Source: Tissierellia bacterium (GTDB lineage: Bacteria; Bacillota; Clostridia; Tissierellales; Tepidimicrobiaceae). From it: DNA of 47,932 nt. The position numbers were made by a program, and so were the translations under genes. How positions within the stretch are numbered: the stretch's first letter is position 1; each line of letters begins with the position of its first letter. This document shows, one piece after another, positions 43,439 to 47,932 of the stretch. Under the pieces are notes generated by a model, which was not told the DNA's origin, did not search any database, and was given only the letters and a program-made list of their open reading frames with translations. The stretch is taken from NCBI GenBank assembly GCA_012728725.1, contig JAAYEM010000015.1, forward strand, positions 1 to 47,932, in the 5' to 3' direction.

Positions 43439-45103
43439 ATGAAAGGTATTATAAAAGAAGAAACAATCGAAAAAATTCGCAATACTTGCGATTTAGTCGA
43501 TCTTGTTTCTAGATATCTGCCTTTAAAAAAAACCGGTAGTAATTATACCGGTCTGTGCCCTTTTCATAGTGAGAAAACTCCTTCTTTTACAGTATCAGAC
43601 ACAAAACAATTATTTCACTGTTTTGGTTGTGGTCAAGGTGGAGACATATTTACTTTCATAATGAAAATAGAAAATTTATCCTTTGTTGAAGCTGTCAAAT
43701 TCCTAGGGGATCTATACGGAATTCCTATAGAAGAAGGTAGTAAGACTGATGACAAATTAGAGGCGGAAAAAAAGTTAATATATGAAATAAATAGGGAAGC
43801 TGCTAGATTTTATTATTACAATCTAATCAATAGTCGAGAACCACTAAACTATTTAAAACAAAGAGGCATAGGCAGAAAGATAATAAAAGAATTTGGTTTA
43901 GGGTACGCTCCAAATAAATGGGATAGCATATTAAATTTTCTAAAAGGAAAAGGATATAAGATTGAGGATATAGAAAAAACTGGACTTATAGGGAGAAGAA
44001 AAGATAATACTGGATTTTATGACAAATTTAGAAACAGGATAATATTTCCCATATTGGACACTAGGGGTAGGATAATTGGATTTGGAGGCAGGGTATTGGA
44101 TAATACAATGCCCAAATATTTAAACTCCCAGGATACCTTAGTATTTAATAAAGGAAATAATCTATATGGGCTTAATCTAGTAAAAAAATATTCGGATAGG
44201 AAGAGAATAATATTAGTAGAAGGATATATGGATGTAATATCTTTGTATAATCATGGGATAAATTATTCTGTGGCAAGTCTAGGAACAGCCTTTACCAAGA
44301 GTCAAGCTAAATTACTAAAAAGATTTGGACAGGATGTATATATTTGCTACGATTCGGATAATGCTGGAATAAATGCCACTATTAGAACAATAAATATATT
44401 AAGAAGTGAAGGGATTGAACCTAGAATAATCCTGCTTCCTCAGGGTAAAGATCCAGATGATTTTATAAAGGAAAAAGGATTAGAAGGGTTTGAAGGTTTA
44501 ATAGATAGTGCAATGAATCATATAGATTATAGGATACTAATCAATAGAAAAAAATATAATCTATCAGATGTGGAGGAAAAGATTAAATTTACTAAAAAGG
44601 TATCCCAAATTATAAGGGAATTAAAAAGCCCTATTGAAAAAGATGTATATATAGACAAAATATCCAGGGATACAGGGATATCAAAAGAGGCAATACAAAA
44701 AGAAGTTTTGGGTAAAAATATTAAAGCCAACATAAGTTCTTATAAGGACAAGTATATAAATGGAAAATATAGAGATAATAAGAATAAAATAGCACCTATC
44801 AAAACGGTCCTGGAATCTGCTCATCTAACTGCAGAGAAAACATTAGTGAAATTAATGACAATAAATAGGGAATATTATAATATAATAAAAAGTCGATTAT
44901 ATCCAAAAGATTTCTTAAATTATGAATGTAATACAATGGTTAACATTATATATGATGCCTATGAAAGGAACCAAGAATTAGATAGTATAGACTCTGAATA
45001 TATAATAAAAAATTTGGAAACTAAGAATGATATTGATTCTATTATTATAGATGAGATCATAGGTATGAATGTGGACTTTTTGTCTGAGACAAAGATTATC
45101 TAA
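43439..45103 (+). CDS. dnaG: DNA primase DnaG, open reading frame cut short by a frameshift
   Basis: The 554-codon frame has the zinc ribbon (CPFHSEKTPSFTV, HCFGCGQGG, about 38-62), the catalytic core (GFGGRVLD) and the TOPRIM domain (LVEGYMDVISL, ICYDSDNAG). It makes RNA primers for replication. The ATG at 43439 follows GGGTGG. From Ser549 on the frame reads only ETKII and stops, while the missing 62 codons continue in another frame from 45088. In primases the C-terminal region binds DnaB, so the helicase-binding domain is incomplete as written. DnaG is essential, so a sequence error or compensating mechanism is likely. Joined length would be about 611 residues, close to the 603 of B. subtilis. 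Confidence 0.93.
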   Translation: MKGIIKEETIEKIRNTCDLVDLVSRYLPLKKTGSNYTGLCPFHSEKTPSFTVSDTKQLFHCFGCGQGGDIFTFIMKIENLSFVEAVKFLGDLYGIPIEEGSKTDDKLEAEKKLIYEINREAARFYYYNLINSREPLNYLKQRGIGRKIIKEFGLGYAPNKWDSILNFLKGKGYKIEDIEKTGLIGRRKDNTGFYDKFRNRIIFPILDTRGRIIGFGGRVLDNTMPKYLNSQDTLVFNKGNNLYGLNLVKKYSDRKRIILVEGYMDVISLYNHGINYSVASLGTAFTKSQAKLLKRFGQDVYICYDSDNAGINATIRTINILRSEGIEPRIILLPQGKDPDDFIKEKGLEGFEGLIDSAMNHIDYRILINRKKYNLSDVEEKIKFTKKVSQIIRELKSPIEKDVYIDKISRDTGISKEAIQKEVLGKNIKANISSYKDKYINGKYRDNKNKIAPIKTVLESAHLTAEKTLVKLMTINREYYNIIKSRLYPKDFLNYECNTMVNIIYDAYERNQELDSIDSEYIIKNLETKNDIDSIIIDEIIGMNVDFLSETKII

Positions 45104-45276
45104 TAGAAGAACTTATAAAGACTATCAAATACTATAATTTAAAGTTCAAAAGGGAACAGATTGCTAATGAAATTAGGGAAATTGAAACTAATAAAGATAA
45201 GAAAGAGCTAGAGAGATTAAAAGCACTATGTTTGGAACTAACCAAATTAGACAAAGAGTTAAAAGCACACATTTAA
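45088..45276 (+). pseudogene. dnaG: Out-of-frame C-terminal end of dnaG
   Basis: Frame 1 from 45088 encodes 62 residues (DKDYLIEELIKTIKYYNLK... to ...LTKLDKELKAHI) and stops at 45274-45276. It is helical, charged and shaped like the helical hairpin that ends DnaG. It has no start codon or binding site of its own. Removing GA at 45086-45087 (TCTGAGAC to TCTGAC) fuses it to the upstream frame as FLS-DKDYL. It ends 24 bp before rpoD, as dnaG should. Confidence 0.8.
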
Positions 45277-45300
45277 AGACGGAGAAAGGAGGGTGTTGCA

Positions 45301-46410
45301 TTGACACAAAATAATAAAGATGGCGAAAAAATATTAGCTGTTAAAAGATTAATAAATAAAGGTAAAAAGAATGGAATGTTAACATATAAGGAAATAATGG
45401 ATGCATTAGAAGAGATTGATATGGATGTAGACCAGATAGATGAAATCTATTCTAGATTAGAAGAATTGGGAATAGATATAGTAGGTGAAAAGGAAGAAGA
45501 TATCCTCCTTGATACTGATGAACCCATAGATGATGAGGAGATAGATATTAAGGATGAAGATCTTTCATTGCCTAAAGGTGTAAGTGTAGATGATCCCGTT
45601 AGAATGTATCTAAAGGAAATAGGTAAAATACCTCTACTAACCGCAGAAGAAGAAGTAGAATTGGCAAAAAGGATGGAGCAAGGAGATGAGGAAGCAAAGA
45701 AAAAGCTAGCAGAAGCAAATCTAAGACTTGTAGTAAGTATAGCAAAAAGGTATGTAGGCAGAGGTATGCTGTTTTTAGATTTAATCCAAGAGGGAAATTT
45801 AGGCCTTATGAAGGCTGTTGAAAAATTTGATTACAATAAGGGATTCAAATTTAGTACCTATGCTACTTGGTGGATTCGCCAAGCTATAACCAGGGCTATA
45901 GCTGATCAGGCTAGAACCATTAGAATACCAGTCCATATGGTTGAAACCATAAATAAGCTAGTAAGGGTACAGAGACAGTTGGTACAGGAATTAGGCAGGG
46001 ATCCAACTCCAGAAGAGATTGGTAAGGAGATGAACATGGAGGTAGAAAAGGTAAGGGATATAATGAAGATTGCCCAGGAGCCAGTATCATTAGAAACCCC
46101 AATAGGTGAAGAGGAGGATAGCCATCTTGGAGATTTTATTGAAGATGATAATGCACTAGCTCCTGCAGATGCAGCCACTTATATAATGTTAAGGGAACAA
46201 TTAATAGATGTATTGGATACCCTTACCCCTAGAGAACAAAAAGTACTAAGATTAAGATTTGGGCTAGACGATGGTAGGGCAAGAACTTTAGAAGAAGTAG
46301 GTAAGGTGTTCGATGTTACTAGGGAAAGGATAAGACAAATAGAAGCTAAAGCCTTAAGGAAATTGAGGCACCCAAGTAGGAGTAAAAAACTTAAAGATTT
46401 CTTAGAATAA
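45301..46410 (+). CDS. rpoD: RNA polymerase primary sigma factor SigA
   Basis: The protein has 369 residues: region 1.1 (about 1-75), region 1.2 ([17 protein letters not shown]), region 2 ([54 protein letters not shown]), region 3 and region 4.2 ([33 protein letters not shown]). It directs RNA polymerase to housekeeping promoters. The start is TTG at 45301, with AAAGGAGGGTG upstream. It follows dnaG in the macromolecular synthesis operon and ends at a strong terminator. Confidence 0.98.
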   Translation: MTQNNKDGEKILAVKRLINKGKKNGMLTYKEIMDALEEIDMDVDQIDEIYSRLEELGIDIVGEKEEDILLDTDEPIDDEEIDIKDEDLSLPKGVSVDDPVRMYLKEIGKIPLLTAEEEVELAKRMEQGDEEAKKKLAEANLRLVVSIAKRYVGRGMLFLDLIQEGNLGLMKAVEKFDYNKGFKFSTYATWWIRQAITRAIADQARTIRIPVHMVETINKLVRVQRQLVQELGRDPTPEEIGKEMNMEVEKVRDIMKIAQEPVSLETPIGEEEDSHLGDFIEDDNALAPADAATYIMLREQLIDVLDTLTPREQKVLRLRFGLDDGRARTLEEVGKVFDVTRERIRQIEAKALRKLRHPSRSKKLKDFLE

Positions 46411-46441
46411 TTAAAGATTCGCTATTGCGAATCTTTAATTA
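46408..46441 (+). terminator. Terminator after rpoD
   Basis: A perfect 15-bp stem (46408-46422 with 46427-46441) with loop TATT starts within the rpoD stop codon. The T run is modest, so it may act as a processing hairpin as well. Confidence 0.75.
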
Positions 46442-46479
46442 TAGAAAAATTTATAATAATTATGGAATTCTATTTGTTA

Positions 46480-46526
46480 AGGAAAGTTCTTATTTACTAA
46501 TATTTTAAACAAATGGGAACTTTCCT
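46480..46526 (+). promoter_or_regulatory. Second hairpin in the rpoD-trmK gap
   Basis: AGGAAAGTTC (46480-46489) pairs with GAACTTTCCT (46517-46526), extended inward to 16 bp by two G-U pairs, around a 15-nt loop. No T run follows. It lies 42 bp before trmK and could be a leader structure. The role is unknown. Confidence 0.4.
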
Positions 46527-46567
46527 ATTGGCTACATATTTATTAAAAATAATGGAAGGGATAATAT

Positions 46568-47266
46568 ATGAAATTATCAAGCAGACTACAGGCTATAGCA
46601 GATTTTGTGCCCCAGAATTCAATAGTAGGGGATATAGGCACAGATCATGGATATATTCCAGCTTATTTGATTGAAAAAGGAATATCAAAAAAGGTTATAG
46701 CTGTTGATATCAGCCAAAATTCTCTAGAAAAGGCAATAGATTTTATAAAACTAAGAAATTTAGATAAGTATATTGATATTAGATTAGGAGATGGACTAGA
46801 AGTAATTAAACCCTTTGAAATAGACACGGTAATAATTGCAGGTATGGGAGGATTACTTATAAGGGATATATTGGACAAGGATTGGGATAAAAGGGATTCC
46901 ATAACCCATTTTATACTACAGCCCAATATTGCCAGCGAAGCACTAAGAAAATATCTTTATGATAACAATTTTGAGATAATAGATGAAAAACTGGTAATGG
47001 AGGATAGAAAGTTTTACGAAATAATCTATGCCAAAAAGGGAAAGGACCATATAGAGGACAAAATATATTATGAGATAGGAGAAAAGTTGATTGTCAATGG
47101 GGATCCTTTGCTTAAGGATTTTATAAATCACAAGATAAAAACAATAAATAGCATATTGGAAGAACTAGAATATAAAACTACTGAGAAAAGCAAAAGCAGG
47201 TATGATGATTTAATGGAAAAAAGAAAAAGATTAAAGGCGGTGTTAAAGAAGGTTGAGAGCAATTGA
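46568..47266 (+). CDS. trmK: tRNA (adenine22-N1)-methyltransferase TrmK
   Basis: The protein has 232 residues. It begins KLSSRLQAIADFVPQNSIVGDIGTDHGYIPAYLI, with the SAM-binding motif near 23-33, and has a C-terminal coiled-coil part (about 190-230). TrmK methylates A22 in the D-loop of tRNAs such as tRNA-Ser. The IAGMGG catalytic block is present. AGGG precedes the ATG. It follows rpoD and overlaps nif3 by 14 bp, matching yqfN-yqfO. Confidence 0.95.
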   Translation: MKLSSRLQAIADFVPQNSIVGDIGTDHGYIPAYLIEKGISKKVIAVDISQNSLEKAIDFIKLRNLDKYIDIRLGDGLEVIKPFEIDTVIIAGMGGLLIRDILDKDWDKRDSITHFILQPNIASEALRKYLYDNNFEIIDEKLVMEDRKFYEIIYAKKGKDHIEDKIYYEIGEKLIVNGDPLLKDFINHKIKTINSILEELEYKTTEKSKSRYDDLMEKRKRLKAVLKKVESN

Positions 47267-47932
47267 TATAATCAATCTATTAAACCAATGGGCCCCCTCA
47301 TATTTAATAGATGAGTGGGACAATACAGGATTTCAAATAGGAGATCTTGATAAGGAGGTTAAAAAAGTACTCATATCTTTGGATTTGAGCAGGGAAGTAT
47401 TTGAAAAGGCTGTAGAAGAAGGGGCTCAGATGATTATCACCCATCACCCCATCATATTCAAACCCTTAAAGGCTATAAGAAAGGGCAACTATAAGGAAGG
47501 ATTGATATATGACATTATAAAAGCAGACATGGTAGTATATAATGCCCATACCAATTTAGATTTGACCATAGGTGGAGTTAATGATGCCTTAGCCCATCTA
47601 TTGGAAATAAAAAATATCCAACCATTAAAGGTGGTTTATGAAGAACCCCTATATAAATTGGTAGTATTTGTTCCCAATAGCCATGCAGAATTAATAAGGC
47701 AGGTTTTGGGAGATGCAGGGGCAGGGTGGATAGGAAACTACAGCCATTGTACTTATAATGTAGAAGGGGTAGGTACCTTTTTGCCTCAGGAGAATACCAA
47801 TCCATTTATAGGAGAAGCTGGAAGATTAGAAAAAGTTGATGAAACTAGAATAGAGACTATAGTAAAGGAAAAGGATCTAAAAGAAGTAGTAAATAAGATG
47901 ATAAAAGCCCATCCCTATGAAGAGGTTGCCTA
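47253..47932 (+). CDS. Nif3-like dinuclear metal centre protein, truncated by the window end
   Basis: The frame from TTG at 47253 encodes RAIDIINLLNQWAPSYLIDEWDNTG and runs to the end of the window with no stop (about 226 codons seen). Metal ligands appear in IITHHPIIF and YNAHTNLD. A PII-like insertion follows (YKLVVFVPNSHAELIRQVLGDAGAGWIGNY), as in YqfO, ending HPYEEVA. These hexameric proteins are also named GTP cyclohydrolase I type 2, but their role is unproven. AAGAAGG abuts the TTG, an odd spacing, so an alternative start is possible. The frame overlaps trmK by 14 bp. Confidence 0.9.
   Translation, partial: MRAIDIINLLNQWAPSYLIDEWDNTGFQIGDLDKEVKKVLISLDLSREVFEKAVEEGAQMIITHHPIIFKPLKAIRKGNYKEGLIYDIIKADMVVYNAHTNLDLTIGGVNDALAHLLEIKNIQPLKVVYEEPLYKLVVFVPNSHAELIRQVLGDAGAGWIGNYSHCTYNVEGVGTFLPQENTNPFIGEAGRLEKVDETRIETIVKEKDLKEVVNKMIKAHPYEEVA

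Noticed and set aside
45076-45103. Programmed ribosomal frameshift in dnaG
   Set aside because: The TTTTT run is upstream of a TGA in the target frame, and the only workable slip point is not a slippery sequence; I also see no stimulatory structure.
1-47932. CRISPR arrays, prophage, insertion sequences, tRNA or rRNA genes
   Set aside because: I looked on both strands and saw no repeat-spacer series, transposase or integrase, or cloverleaf; the only large RNA element is the T-box.

Overview
The window is an AT-rich chromosomal segment from an endospore-forming, anaerobe-type low-GC Firmicute (class Clostridia; Tissierellales is my best guess from protein character only). Sporulation genes (gpr, spoIIP, yqfC, yqfD), a CIRCE-controlled hrcA operon, a glyQS T-box and frequent TTG/GTG starts support this. 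Gene order follows the well known Bacillus subtilis block comEC-holA-rpsT-gpr-spoIIP-lepA-hemW-hrcA-grpE-dnaK-dnaJ-prmA-rsmE-mtaB-rpsU-yqeY-nfeD-floA-yqfC-yqfD-phoH-pgpH-ybeY-dgkA-cdd-era-recO-glyQS-ccpN-ppsR-dnaG-sigA-trmK-nif3. Extra genes relative to that order are lepB, hinT, a DUF3048 lipoprotein, a DUF4342 protein and dgt. I see no prophage, transposase, CRISPR array, tRNA or rRNA.

Layout. 1-4350 is the accessory part: a frameshifted small ORF, a BlaI-type repressor overlapping an M56 sensor peptidase with two dyad operators upstream, the wreck of a NimA/pyridoxamine-oxidase-like gene, and a protein with two P-loop domains. A minus-strand alaX-type editing gene follows, facing the P-loop gene across a 45-bp palindrome. 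5700-16160 carries DNA uptake (comEC), clamp loading (holA), S20, spore protease gpr, spoIIP, signal peptidase, LepA and HemW. 16180-21070 is the heat-shock operon under CIRCE, with a terminator before dnaJ. 21130-28090 holds rRNA/protein/tRNA modification genes, S21, YqeY and the NfeD-flotillin membrane module. 28097-37433 runs from the yqfCD sporulation pair through phoH, the c-di-AMP phosphodiesterase pgpH, ybeY, dgkA, cdd, era and recO. 37450-42244 is glyQS behind a T-box, then ccpN-like and ppsR regulators. 42357-47932 is dgt and the macromolecular synthesis operon dnaG-rpoD, then trmK and a truncated nif3.

What stands out is damage in an otherwise compact conserved region. dnaG carries an out-of-frame step that separates its last 62 codons, which normally help form the helicase-binding domain. 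yqfD has an in-frame amber codon and apparently a 2-nt insertion after its likely start. A pyridoxamine-oxidase-like gene is reduced to two fused ends, and a small ORF at the left edge looks frameshifted. Two of the lesions look like dinucleotide duplications (TATA, GAGA). Either the sequence has errors or the lineage is decaying some genes. A second theme is RNA or DNA dyads placed on gene starts or junctions: hairpins covering the ribosome binding sites of spoIIP and dgt, a perfect 42-nt palindrome at the glyS stop codon, and a 23-nt palindrome between lepA and hemW. I do not see a convincing new multi-gene system; the best candidates for new biology are the BlaI/M56 pair with its unassigned sensor domain and these start-site structures.
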